The notes under the pieces: generated by a model
Seen by the model: only the letters and a program-made list of their open reading frames with translations
The model's database searches: none
What the model was told of the DNA's origin: nothing
Shown here: one piece after another, positions 40,573 to 49,721 of the stretch
Layout of the letters: the number at the start of each line of letters is the position of its first letter
Numbering within the stretch: the first letter of the stretch is position 1
Translations under genes and position numbers: made by a program
DNA from: Sphingomonadales bacterium
Lineage (GTDB): Bacteria > Bacteroidota > Bacteroidia > Chitinophagales > Chitinophagaceae
Assembly (NCBI GenBank): GCA_016872195.1
Contig: VHAT01000006.1
Span: 1-64,000 of the forward strand
DNA length: 64,000 nt
Direction of reading: 5' to 3'

Positions 40573-41340
40573 ATGAATTATCATCTTTCGCAAATGCCCG
40601 ACCGAATGGCCAAACCTCGTGTGGCCGGCTTGACCATGGTCATGGACAAGGGGCTCAGCACGGACGAAGCCAAACACTTTATGAGCGTGTCTTATCCTCA
40701 CGTCGACATCGTAAAGCTGGGTTTTGGTACATCTTACGTTTCGCCCAACCTCCGCGAGAAACTCGAGTTGTATCGTTCATATGACATTCCTGTTTATTTC
40801 GGGGGCACCCTCTTTGAGGCGTTTCTGATCCGTAACCAATTCGAAGATTATATCAGTGTTTGCAAAGAGTTCGGCATCTCATACATGGAGGTTAGCGATG
40901 GCTCCATCACCATTCCGCATGCCGAGAAATGTGGTTACATAGAGAAACTCACGCAATACGGTACCGTTCTCAGTGAGGTCGGTAGTAAGGATGCTGCGCA
41001 TATCATCCCGCCCTACAAGTGGATCGAGTTAATGAAGGCAGAGCTGCAAGCCGGATCGACTTATGTGATCGCCGAGGCCCGTGAGGCAGGTAATGTGGGC
41101 ATCTATCGGGGCAGCGGAGAGGTGCGTGAGGGCTTGGTTCAAGAGATCCTGACACAGATTCCCGGCGAAAAGATCATTTGGGAGGCCCCCCAAAAAGCAC
41201 AGCAACTTTATTTTATCGAGCTACTGGGATGTAACGCCAATTTGGGCAATATTGCCCCTACCGAGGTGATACCGCTCGAAGCCATGCGTGTGGGATTGCG
41301 AGGCGATACCTTTCATTTTTATCTTTCCTCCAAGGGTTGA
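40573..41340 (+). CDS. Phosphosulfolactate synthase family protein (ComA-like)
   Basis: 'KPRVAGLTMVMDKGLSTDEAKHFMSVSYPHVDIVKLGFGTSYVSPNLREKLELYRSYDIPVYFGGTLFE' and 'EVSDGSITIPHAEK' fit the ComA family. Confidence 0.85.
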   Translation: MNYHLSQMPDRMAKPRVAGLTMVMDKGLSTDEAKHFMSVSYPHVDIVKLGFGTSYVSPNLREKLELYRSYDIPVYFGGTLFEAFLIRNQFEDYISVCKEFGISYMEVSDGSITIPHAEKCGYIEKLTQYGTVLSEVGSKDAAHIIPPYKWIELMKAELQAGSTYVIAEAREAGNVGIYRGSGEVREGLVQEILTQIPGEKIIWEAPQKAQQLYFIELLGCNANLGNIAPTEVIPLEAMRVGLRGDTFHFYLSSKG

Positions 41341-41344
41341 TCGA

Positions 41345-42082
41345 ATGCGCAGTTTTGGTTTGATAGGAAAAACGCTGACGCACTCCTTCTCCAAAAAATA
41401 TTTTAGTGATAAGTTCGCTCGCGAGGGAATGCACGATTGTTCCTACGAATTATTTCCCCTCGATAGCATCGACTTATTGCCAGGCTTATTAGCACAGCGG
41501 CCCGATCTGCTGGGATTGAATGTTACCATTCCGTACAAGCAATCTGTCATGGACTATTTGAGTGAGGCCGTTATTCCCAAAGAACTTGGTGCTTGCAATT
41601 GTATAAAAATAGTCGATGGGTCTTGCCTGGGGTACAATACAGATGTGATCGGTTTTGAACGATCACTCTCTCCCTTGCTGGAACCACGATATCGGGCGGC
41701 CTTGGTACTGGGTACCGGCGGGGCTTCTCGAGCCGTTACCTATGTACTTCGCAAATTGGGCATTCCGTTTTCTCAAGTGGGTCGCACGCTGTCAGCCGCT
41801 GCATCGATCACCTATGATCAACTTACTGCGGCCGACATCCAATCGCATCAAATCCTCATCAATACCACGCCACTGGGCACCTACCCCGAGGTCAATGGTA
41901 TCCCGGCATTGCCTTATCAAGCCATTGGGGCAGGGCATTTACTATATGATCTGGTGTATAATCCTTCGCTAACTGCTTTTTTACAAAAAGGAGTACAAGC
42001 CGGGGCTCGTATAAAAAATGGCGAGGAGATGCTGCAGCTACAAGCAGAGGAGAGTTGGAAGATCTGGAATCAGTTGACTTAA
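41345..42082 (+). CDS. aroE: Shikimate dehydrogenase
   Basis: 'FGLIGKTLTHSFSKKYFSDKF', 'LNVTIPYKQSVMDYL', 'VLGTGGASRAVTYVLRKLG'. ATG at 41345 is the likely start. Confidence 0.93.
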   Translation: MRSFGLIGKTLTHSFSKKYFSDKFAREGMHDCSYELFPLDSIDLLPGLLAQRPDLLGLNVTIPYKQSVMDYLSEAVIPKELGACNCIKIVDGSCLGYNTDVIGFERSLSPLLEPRYRAALVLGTGGASRAVTYVLRKLGIPFSQVGRTLSAAASITYDQLTAADIQSHQILINTTPLGTYPEVNGIPALPYQAIGAGHLLYDLVYNPSLTAFLQKGVQAGARIKNGEEMLQLQAEESWKIWNQLT

Positions 42083-42104
42083 AAAAGAGTACGAAGGACG
42101 CTCT

Positions 42105-42545
42105 TTAGCTTGCTAATTGTTGTTTTGCCTTCTCCGATAGCGTCGCCACTTTTTTGGTTTGATAGTCGTAGCATACCATGGTCGTAATGGCCAGGGCGGC
42201 CAGGCTTAGTTTACCATCGATGATCGTCTCTATCTTATAAAAAAGATCAAAGCCTTTACTGGTAAAGTTGCCGGCCGCTACGGCGGCGTATATTTTTTGT
42301 CCATAGTGCAGCTCACGACGTAATTCGAACTGTGCCTTGGTCAGTAGCATACCATAGTCTTCCACTTGCATTTCGCTGTATCCTTTTGTTGCCAAGAACT
42401 GTACCCTTGCTTCTTGCAGCAGCGCCATGACCCGATCGTTCCCTACATGCCCACCATAATTAAGGTCAGTAATGCGCAAAGGGATTTCGCATTGAAAAGT
42501 AAATCGATCGGGTAGTAGGGATTTAAGGGATGACATAGTAAACAT
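42105..42545 (-). CDS. Acyl-CoA thioesterase (4HBT/YbgC-like hotdog fold)
   Basis: 'LRITDLNYGGHVGNDRVMALLQEARVQFL' 4HBT motif. Confidence 0.82.
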   Translation of the reverse strand: MFTMSSLKSLLPDRFTFQCEIPLRITDLNYGGHVGNDRVMALLQEARVQFLATKGYSEMQVEDYGMLLTKAQFELRRELHYGQKIYAAVAAGNFTSKGFDLFYKIETIIDGKLSLAALAITTMVCYDYQTKKVATLSEKAKQQLAS

Positions 42546-43120
42546 TAACGCGATAGTAAATAGGTTTTCAATTGGTCAAAGGCTTTTCTTCGGTGGCTAT
42601 ATTTATTTTTCTCAGCCAGTTCCATCTCGGCAAAGCAACGATCGGCTCCATCGGGAATAAAGATCGGATCGTATCCAAATCCTCGATGACCTGAAATAGT
42701 TTTAGCGATATACCCCTTACAGATGCCTTCAAAAAAAACAGGTTGTCCATTTTCGATCAGCGCGATGACGGTACGAAACTGTGCCGCTCTGTTCTGCTCC
42801 TGCGTCAGGGCAGCCAGTAGTTTGTTTATATGTTGCGCGGCTGTCGCGTTGACCCCGGCATAGCGAGCCGAGTAGACGCCGGGTGCACCGCCCAAGGCGT
42901 CCACTTCGAGTCCGGAGTCTTCACTAAAACAATTTTCGCCGCTTAGATTGAATACGACCGTTGCTTTTTCCAGTGCGTTGGCTTGCAGCGTATCGTGTGG
43001 TTCAGGGATATCCTGCATTATGCCGGCTTCTTTTAAGGTGACCAGCGTAAAGGCATCGTGTAGCAAGGAACGGACCTCTTGAATTTTATGTTCGTTATTG
43101 GTCGCAAAGATCAGTTTCAT
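42545..43120 (-). CDS. rdgB: Non-canonical purine NTP pyrophosphatase, RdgB/HAM1 family
   Basis: 'MKLIFATNNEHKIQEVRSLL', 'FSEDSGLEVDALGGAPGVYSARYAG', 'GHRGFGYDPIFIPDG', 'KNKYSHRRKAFDQL'. Confidence 0.95.
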   Translation of the reverse strand: MKLIFATNNEHKIQEVRSLLHDAFTLVTLKEAGIMQDIPEPHDTLQANALEKATVVFNLSGENCFSEDSGLEVDALGGAPGVYSARYAGVNATAAQHINKLLAALTQEQNRAAQFRTVIALIENGQPVFFEGICKGYIAKTISGHRGFGYDPIFIPDGADRCFAEMELAEKNKYSHRRKAFDQLKTYLLSR

Positions 43121-43139
43121 TGCCCTGGTATTAGTTGAC

Positions 43140-43592
43140 TCAAAGATTAAAAAGTCTTTTTAATGAAGTCCAACACTGCTTTCGTTCTTCCAGCTCAGCG
43201 GCTAATAGTGTAAAGGAGGCCGCATGCATATAGGTAGATCCCTTTATTGCTTGCAACTGGTAGCGGGGAAAATCGACAGGTAGCCCCAATTGTGCTGGCA
43301 AAACGCCAAAGGAAATAACGATGCGCGGAGAAAAAAATGCCAGCCAGTCTTCAGGATCGGCCGCGGGGTGAGTGGCCAAGTTAAACAAGGCCACCTCATC
43401 GATGGTCAGTTTGCAGGCACCCAGTATACGGGTCAAAAAGGGCAGGTCTTCTGGGGATATAAAAGGGGCCTTTTCTTCACTAACTACAATGAGGATCGGT
43501 TTAGCACGGCCTCCCATCCAAGCGTATTTTCCCTGTGTTTCGATAAGGCTTTGACCGTAGAGGTCGGCCAATAGTCGGTTATCCAGGACCAT
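43140..43592 (-). CDS. Hypothetical protein
   Basis: ATG at 43592 ('MVLDNRLLADLYGQSLIETQGKYAWMGG'); 150 aa; no family recognised. Confidence 0.6.
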   Translation of the reverse strand: MVLDNRLLADLYGQSLIETQGKYAWMGGRAKPILIVVSEEKAPFISPEDLPFLTRILGACKLTIDEVALFNLATHPAADPEDWLAFFSPRIVISFGVLPAQLGLPVDFPRYQLQAIKGSTYMHAASFTLLAAELEERKQCWTSLKRLFNL

Positions 43593-43679
43593 TTTATTGA
43601 GGTCTGAGGGGGGTGTAATTTTAGTACTAATAACTGTTAGTTTTTTTTCGTTTCTTCGCCGCTGTAAAAATAGCGAAAT

Positions 43680-44744
43680 ATGACAGCTGCAATGGATATC
43701 AAGGTAATCAAGTCTTCCGCGAGCAAATTGGCGGGGATGGACCTTAACGGTATCGCATTCGGAAAATATTTTTCCGATCACATGCTCGAGGCCGATTACA
43801 TAGACGGAAAGTGGCAGCACGCTGTTATAAGGCCCTATCAACCTTTGTCACTCAGCCCTGCTTTGGCCGCCTTGCATTATGGTCAGGCCATCTTCGAAGG
43901 CATCAAGGCCTATAAGGACCCCAAGGGGAATCCATACATATTCAGACCCCACGACAATTTCGTTCGCTTCAATGTCTCTGCCGAACGAATGCAAATGCCC
44001 GCTGTGCCCGAAGAATTATTTATGGAGGGAATGGCCCAGCTGGTCAGACTCGATCAGCAGTGGATACCGCCCTATACCGATCATTCACTTTATATCAGAC
44101 CCTTTATGTTCTCGAGTGATGAGTTGATCGGGGTGCGTCCTTCTGACAACTATAAATTTCTGATCATACTGAGTCCCACCGGTCCTTATTATAGCGCTCC
44201 CATGAAGATCTGGGTAGAAGAAAAATATGTTCGTGCCGTGAGTGGGGGGGTAGGGTATGCTAAGGCGGCGGGAAATTACGGAGGGGCCATGTATGCCACT
44301 GCGCAGGCCAGAAAAAGAGGATATGATCAGGTATTATGGACCGATCCCATAGAGCATAAGTACGTACAAGAGTGTGGTACCATGAATGTGTTTTTTATTA
44401 TTGGAAACACAGCCATTACGCCCGATCTGAATGAGGGTACCATTTTAGCGGGCGTAACCAGACAGTCCGTTATGACCTTGTTGCAAGAGAGGGGGTTAAC
44501 GATCGAGGAGCGACCTCTTTCTATGGAAGAGGTAATGGCGGCCTATAAGAATGGAACGCTAAAAGAGGTCTTTGGGACCGGAACGGCCGCTACTATTTCG
44601 CTGATCAAGGAACTTTGTTATAAGGATTTTGTCCTGCAATTCGATGTGGATTCCTGGACACTGGCCCCCTCGATCAAAGAACAATTGACCGCCATCCGTG
44701 AAGGCCGTATCAATGGTTCACATGGCTGGATGCAGCCGGTTTAA
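43680..44744 (+). CDS. ilvE: Branched-chain amino acid aminotransferase
   Basis: Class IV aminotransferase: 'LHYGQAIFEGIKAYKD', 'GYAKAAGNYGGAMYATAQARKRGYDQVLWTD', 'EVFGTGTAATISLI'. Confidence 0.94.
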   Translation: MTAAMDIKVIKSSASKLAGMDLNGIAFGKYFSDHMLEADYIDGKWQHAVIRPYQPLSLSPALAALHYGQAIFEGIKAYKDPKGNPYIFRPHDNFVRFNVSAERMQMPAVPEELFMEGMAQLVRLDQQWIPPYTDHSLYIRPFMFSSDELIGVRPSDNYKFLIILSPTGPYYSAPMKIWVEEKYVRAVSGGVGYAKAAGNYGGAMYATAQARKRGYDQVLWTDPIEHKYVQECGTMNVFFIIGNTAITPDLNEGTILAGVTRQSVMTLLQERGLTIEERPLSMEEVMAAYKNGTLKEVFGTGTAATISLIKELCYKDFVLQFDVDSWTLAPSIKEQLTAIREGRINGSHGWMQPV

Positions 44745-44772
44745 GAAAATAATAATATAATGTTATTTTAGA

Positions 44773-44796
44773 GGGTCGCCTTGGGCGACCCTTTTT
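44773..44796 (+). terminator. Rho-independent terminator downstream of ilvE
   Basis: GGGTCGCC (44773-44780)/GGCGACCC (44784-44791) with T5, only 4 nt before the next ATG. Confidence 0.88.
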
Positions 44797-44799
44797 CTT

Positions 44800-47052
44800 A
44801 TGAGGAATTTCTTGCTTACAAAATGTGTCTTGTTCTGGATAGGTTCCGTCATCTTGTTTCCCGGTTTAGTCGGTGCTCAGTTTATCCCTATTCCGGTAAC
44901 AGGGTTTAATCATGATGCCATTGCCGAGACGGGCAATAACTCCTTGGCGGTAACCACCTCTCAGTTGGATGGTCCTAATATCACCAGTTCTAATAATGTT
45001 TTGTACTCGGCCTCTTTTGCTGCGTTGAATGGTATTGCTGGAGGAGGGCTTTCCGATGCCGGCACGCTGAGTTCGTCCACCGCCGGATCCTTTCAGCTTG
45101 CTTCCTTTTCACAAAACAATGCCCTGTTGGTACCCAGAAATCAGAACGGTACCCTTACCCTGCAGACTCCTTCGGCCTACACCAAGATCCGATTACTGGG
45201 TTTTGCGGCCGAGGCCAATAATATCGCTTGCTTACTAAATGTAAGTCTAGGGTTTAGCGACGGCTCGGTAAGTCCTTATTTGACCAACCAGACCTTGCCT
45301 GATTGGTTCAATGGCACGGTAAATGTAGTGGCGCAGGGAGTCGGAAGGATCAAGAGACAAACGACCGGACCCTATACGGCAGAAGGTATTGCACAAAATA
45401 ATCCCCGGCTTTATTTTATAGAGATCACACTCAGTTGCTCCGATCGTAGCAAATTATTACAAACCATTCGAATCGGTAATGTCTCTTCCGGTACCACAGT
45501 GTATCCCAATGCGATCATTATGGGTGTGGCAGGTACTCCTTTTGCGCAGAGTATTACCCCTGTCATCACAGCCTCTGATTGCGCGGGCCCCAATGGTTCG
45601 ATTGCATTGACCGTAAATGGAAACAGTTCCTATACCTATGCCTGGAATACAACTCCTGCTCAAACTACTTCAACAGCCACTGGCTTGGCTCCCGGCAATT
45701 ACAACTGTCTGATTACCGATGCCACGGGTTGTACGACCACTTTTAACGGGACCGTATCACTCAATAACAATGCCACCGTCTCCATTTCCGCTACCCCCTC
45801 CGCTATTTGCAGAGGGAATAGCGCACAGCTCACTGTTGTTCCCGGAATTGGCACGCTGACACAATACAATTGGTCGCCCGGCACGCTCTCCGGGACTACC
45901 ATTACAGTGAACCCCACGGTTACGACCACTTATGTAGTGAGCGGCACCAATGGTTTAGGCTGTACGGCTGCTGCACAGTTTACGCTCGAAGTACAAACCA
46001 TTCCGGCAAGCCCTGTTGCTCCTGCAGTGGCCGTTTGCCATGGCGATAATGCCTTGCTTACCGTATCGGCACCAGATCCTGCACTCAGTTATCGTTGGTA
46101 TAATACCGCCACCGGAGGAAGTCCCTTGGTAACAGCTAATGCATATAGTGTAACATCGGTTACCACGGCTGCTACGTATTATGTAGAGGCCATCAGCAGT
46201 GCCGGATGCATCAGCGCGCAAAGAACCGCTGTTGCCCTTACAGTCAATCCAATACCTCCTGCGGTTTTATTGGCCGATACAGCAGTTTGTCCTGTTACGG
46301 ATGCAACCTTGCGGGTTCGTAATCCGAATGATCCTTCCATTACGTACAGATGGTATAGCGCCTTAACGGGTGGAGCAGCGGTGGCTACTGGCTATACCTT
46401 TACGATCATCGGGGTATCGGCACCCTCCATCTGGTTTGCAGAGCCCGTCAGCACGGCGGGTTGTGTTCGCAGCCCTCGAGGGAGAATATCTGTTTCGCTG
46501 ATCTCTCCTTTACCTGCTCCTGTAGTGGCTTTGGGCACTATTTCATTTTCTTCCGTTAGTTTTTCTTGGCCCGTGGTGGCCGGGGCAACGGGCTATTTGA
46601 TCAGCACCAACGGGGGTAGTACCTTTTCAGCGCCCAGCAGTGGTAGTAATGGCACTTCGCACACCATCGATGGCTTGGCGGGCAATACGACGGTTACAGT
46701 ACTTGTTAAGGCAACTGGTCCTTATGCTTGTCAAAGTAGTATCGCTTCGCTTCCAGTTTCGGCCACCACGCTTAGCACCCGCGAGATCTTTGTGCCCAAT
46801 GTCTTTACCCCCAACGGGGATGGTAAGAATGATGTGCTAAAAGTATATGGCAATTATATTGGTTCGGTTGATTTCAGGATCTTCAATCAATGGGGGCAAC
46901 TTATTTTTTCTACGACCGATGCGAACGTCGGATGGGATGGAAAGCATAAAGGACAGCTACAGCCGGTGGGGGTCTATAGTTATACGCTAAAACTAATCCG
47001 GCAAGATGGAACGATTGTCAATAAAAAAGGAGCGATCAATTTAATTCAATAG
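44800..47052 (+). CDS. Secreted Ig-like/PKD-rich protein with gliding-motility-type C-terminal domain (predicted T9SS substrate)
   Basis: Signal peptide; repeated 'SYRWYNTATGGSPL...' Ig-like modules; C-terminal 'VFTPNGDGKNDVLKVYGNYIGSVDFRIFNQWGQLIFSTTDANVGWDGKHKGQLQPVGVYSYTLKL'. Confidence 0.88.
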   Translation: MRNFLLTKCVLFWIGSVILFPGLVGAQFIPIPVTGFNHDAIAETGNNSLAVTTSQLDGPNITSSNNVLYSASFAALNGIAGGGLSDAGTLSSSTAGSFQLASFSQNNALLVPRNQNGTLTLQTPSAYTKIRLLGFAAEANNIACLLNVSLGFSDGSVSPYLTNQTLPDWFNGTVNVVAQGVGRIKRQTTGPYTAEGIAQNNPRLYFIEITLSCSDRSKLLQTIRIGNVSSGTTVYPNAIIMGVAGTPFAQSITPVITASDCAGPNGSIALTVNGNSSYTYAWNTTPAQTTSTATGLAPGNYNCLITDATGCTTTFNGTVSLNNNATVSISATPSAICRGNSAQLTVVPGIGTLTQYNWSPGTLSGTTITVNPTVTTTYVVSGTNGLGCTAAAQFTLEVQTIPASPVAPAVAVCHGDNALLTVSAPDPALSYRWYNTATGGSPLVTANAYSVTSVTTAATYYVEAISSAGCISAQRTAVALTVNPIPPAVLLADTAVCPVTDATLRVRNPNDPSITYRWYSALTGGAAVATGYTFTIIGVSAPSIWFAEPVSTAGCVRSPRGRISVSLISPLPAPVVALGTISFSSVSFSWPVVAGATGYLISTNGGSTFSAPSSGSNGTSHTIDGLAGNTTVTVLVKATGPYACQSSIASLPVSATTLSTREIFVPNVFTPNGDGKNDVLKVYGNYIGSVDFRIFNQWGQLIFSTTDANVGWDGKHKGQLQPVGVYSYTLKLIRQDGTIVNKKGAINLIQ

Positions 47053-47054
47053 CA

Positions 47055-48050
47055 TTGAAAAAATTTATTCATACCCTGGTCGCTTGTTGCCTGTCCTTGC
47101 TCTGTGTTGCGCAGACCGATCCTCATTTTACGCAGTTCTATGCGTATCCCATGGGACTGAACCCCGGGTTGGCCGGTGTCAATGGCGGTGATTTCAGGGT
47201 CAGTGCCATTTACCGGACACAATGGGCCCAGGTAATGACTCCCTTTACTACCATGGGAATTTCAGCCGATGTGGCCACACAAAAGAATATCAACTTTGGC
47301 ATTAATCTTCTTAATCAAACTGCCGGCAATGCAGGCTATCATTACCAACACGGATATCTGACCATTGGCTATGGAGGGGTGCGATTTGGAGAAGACGAAA
47401 AACAACAGCTCAGCTTTGGGATACAGGTCGGGGCCCTGGCCAGAAAATTCGATCCATCGGGGTTTCAGTTTGGAGACCAGTGGAACTCCATTACAGGGTA
47501 CGATGCCGCTGTTTCTTCAGCAGATCTATTACCGCGCACTTCGTCGAGCGACCTCGATATGGGAGCCGGGATGGCCTATAGTGATGCAAGAGAAAACAGA
47601 CCCATGCGTTTTTTTGGTGGCATCGCTGCCTTTCATTTAAATCGTCCTCAGGATCCTTTTGTGACCAGGTCGATTAGTCAACAAATACCTATGCGATTGA
47701 CTGCACATGGCGGGATGCAGATCAGTTTAAATGAGCGAATACAACTGACTCCCCAATTTTTACTCATGAAGCAAGGGACCGCCTGGGAGCAGATGTTGGG
47801 CATATCGGTCCGTATGCCGGCTTCTTCGAATGCCGATCTGCTGGCGGGCATCAATTATCGGGTCAATGATGCTCTGGCTCCTTATTTGGCGGTGGGTTAC
47901 GGTCAGTGGCTATTTGGGTTCTCCTATGATGTGGCCACCGGGGAGCTAGGTAAGCAGGTGCCAGGTACCAGCAGTTTTGAACTTTCGCTCACCTATACAG
48001 GTCTTCCTTCTGGGCGCCCTATACGGTATCTGTCTTGTCCTCGTCTTTAA
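47055..48050 (+). CDS. PorP/SprF family type IX secretion outer-membrane protein (TTG start)
   Basis: 'QTDPHFTQFYAYPMGLNPGLAGVNGGDFRVSAIYRTQWAQV' is diagnostic; start codon is TTG at 47055. Confidence 0.92.
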   Translation: MKKFIHTLVACCLSLLCVAQTDPHFTQFYAYPMGLNPGLAGVNGGDFRVSAIYRTQWAQVMTPFTTMGISADVATQKNINFGINLLNQTAGNAGYHYQHGYLTIGYGGVRFGEDEKQQLSFGIQVGALARKFDPSGFQFGDQWNSITGYDAAVSSADLLPRTSSSDLDMGAGMAYSDARENRPMRFFGGIAAFHLNRPQDPFVTRSISQQIPMRLTAHGGMQISLNERIQLTPQFLLMKQGTAWEQMLGISVRMPASSNADLLAGINYRVNDALAPYLAVGYGQWLFGFSYDVATGELGKQVPGTSSFELSLTYTGLPSGRPIRYLSCPRL

Positions 48051-48090
48051 GGCTTGATAATCAGCGCCAAAGCAAAAAAGCCGCTGCCAG

Positions 48091-48122
48091 GGGCCTGGTT
48101 CAAAAAACCAAGCCCTTTTTTT
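48091..48122 (+). terminator. Rho-independent terminator after porP/sprF-like gene
   Basis: GGGCcTGGTT (48091-48100)/AACCAaGCCC (48106-48115) followed by T7. Confidence 0.8.
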
Positions 48123-48151
48123 GGTGGTTCATGGCCTTGCCTTTACCTTTG
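48120..48151 (+). promoter_or_regulatory. Candidate promoter of rpsL-rpsG
   Basis: TTTG (48120-48123)-N20-TACCTTTG (48144-48151), 24 nt before the ATG. Confidence 0.6.
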
Positions 48152-48175
48152 CTCTCCCAAAAATAAGGGTCAAGA

Positions 48176-48556
48176 ATGCCTACTATTCAACAGTTAGTAA
48201 GAAAAGGACGAGAGATTATCCGAGCCAAAAGTAAATCCAGAGCACTCGATGAGTGTCCTCAGCGTCGCGGTGTATGTACCCGTGTGTACACTACCACGCC
48301 TAAAAAGCCAAATTCTGCGCTGCGTAAAGTGGCGAAAGTTCGTTTGACCAATAAGGTAGAGGTGATCGCCTATATTCCAGGAGAAGGTCACAATTTACAG
48401 GAACACTCCATTGTACTCATTCGCGGCGGTCGTGTAAAGGATCTTCCCGGAGTACGTTACCACATCGTTCGCGGTTCACTTGACACAGCGGGTGTGAAGG
48501 ACCGTAAGAAGAGTCGTTCCAAATACGGTACCAAAAAAGAGAAAGCTAAAAAATAA
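48176..48556 (+). CDS. rpsL: 30S ribosomal protein S12
   Basis: '[21 protein letters not shown]', '[17 protein letters not shown]'. Confidence 0.98.
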   Translation: MPTIQQLVRKGREIIRAKSKSRALDECPQRRGVCTRVYTTTPKKPNSALRKVAKVRLTNKVEVIAYIPGEGHNLQEHSIVLIRGGRVKDLPGVRYHIVRGSLDTAGVKDRKKSRSKYGTKKEKAKK

Positions 48557-48582
48557 CATCAACGTTCTAACATTTTTCTGAT

Positions 48583-49050
48583 ATGCGGAAAGCACAAGCC
48601 AAGAAACTCCCCTTAGCCCCCGATCCAAAGTTCAACGACAAATTAGTTACTCGTTTTGTAAATAATTTGATGTGGGAAGGAAAAAAGAGTGGAGCCTTTA
48701 CGATTTTCTACAATGCCCTAGATAAAGTTGCTAAGCAAACTAGTGAGGATGGGTACGAATTATGGAAAAGAGCATTGGCGAATGTTGCTCCATCCGTAGA
48801 GGTACGCAGCCGTCGTATCGGGGGTGCCACTTTTCAGATCCCTTCTGAAGTGCGTCCCGATCGTAAGACCTCGCTGAGTATCAAATGGCTCATTCGTTAT
48901 AGCCGCGAGCGCAATGGTCGCAGTATGGCCGATAAACTCGCCAACGAGATCGTAGCCGCCAGCAAAGGAGAGGGCGCTGCCTTCAAGAAAAAAGAAGATA
49001 CACATCGTATGGCCGAGGCCAACAAGGCTTTTGCTCACTTCAGAATTTAA
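48583..49050 (+). CDS. rpsG: 30S ribosomal protein S7
   Basis: '[29 protein letters not shown]', '[20 protein letters not shown]'. Confidence 0.97.
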   Translation: MRKAQAKKLPLAPDPKFNDKLVTRFVNNLMWEGKKSGAFTIFYNALDKVAKQTSEDGYELWKRALANVAPSVEVRSRRIGGATFQIPSEVRPDRKTSLSIKWLIRYSRERNGRSMADKLANEIVAASKGEGAAFKKKEDTHRMAEANKAFAHFRI

Positions 49051-49068
49051 CGTATTACTGCTTATGAG

Positions 49069-49102
49069 ATCCCGGTCTGCCAACAGTACCGGGATTTTTT
49101 TT
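49069..49102 (+). terminator. Rho-independent terminator after rpsG
   Basis: ATCCCGGT (49069-49076)/ACCGGGAT (49088-49095) followed by a T-run. Confidence 0.85.
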
Positions 49103-49193
49103 GTTCATCCAATAAAGGAGGTGTTGAGGAGATTGAAAAGTGGCTGCCGGTAGCAGGGGAGTAGGGGCTCACTCAACGCGCTGATTCGATAGA

Positions 49194-49721
49194 TCAAACA
49201 TCTTTTTCAAGATAAGATAAGGTCAATCGTTCTAGTTGGGTATTGACCTTTCTGCAATGTATCCCCGCCGTTTCCAGCATGCGTCGCGAAGCAAGGGCTG
49301 CATCTTGTCCCTGGTATTTATCAGAAAGGAAAATGACTTCTTTGATCCCCGACTGAATGATAGCCTTGGCGCATTCATTACAGGGGAACAGTGCTGTATA
49401 GATCTTACAGCCATGCAGGTCCATGCCGATATTATTGAGAATGGCATTTAGTTCGGCATGACAGACATAGGGATATTTGGTAGTGAGGAAATCTCCCTGT
49501 TTTTCCCAAGGAAAATCATCGTCATGACAACCGGCAGGAAGTCCATTGTAACCCGCCCCAACGATTTTATTTTGGGCATTGACTATGCAGGCCCCCACTT
49601 GGGTGCCCGGGTCTTTACTTCTTCGGGCCGATAAGAGGGCGACCCCCATAAAGTATTCGTCCCAGCTGATGTAGTCTTCTCGTTTCTTAGTGGCCAATTT
49701 TTTGCTGCAGATTTTGGTCAA
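49194..49721 (-). CDS. dCMP/deoxycytidylate deaminase family protein
   Basis: Zn-binding '[10 protein letters not shown]' and '[17 protein letters not shown]'; '[12 protein letters not shown]'. Confidence 0.92.
   Translation of the reverse strand: MTKICSKKLATKKREDYISWDEYFMGVALLSARRSKDPGTQVGACIVNAQNKIVGAGYNGLPAGCHDDDFPWEKQGDFLTTKYPYVCHAELNAILNNIGMDLHGCKIYTALFPCNECAKAIIQSGIKEVIFLSDKYQGQDAALASRRMLETAGIHCRKVNTQLERLTLSYLEKDV

Noticed and set aside
44800-47052. Internal repeats in the secreted Ig-like protein considered as a DNA repeat or CRISPR-like array
   Set aside because: The repetition is at protein-module level (Ig/PKD-like domains); no regularly spaced identical DNA repeats.
48176-48556. 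Possible streptomycin-resistance substitutions in S12
   Set aside because: The '[13 protein letters not shown]' and '[13 protein letters not shown]' regions look wild type at the classical Lys positions.
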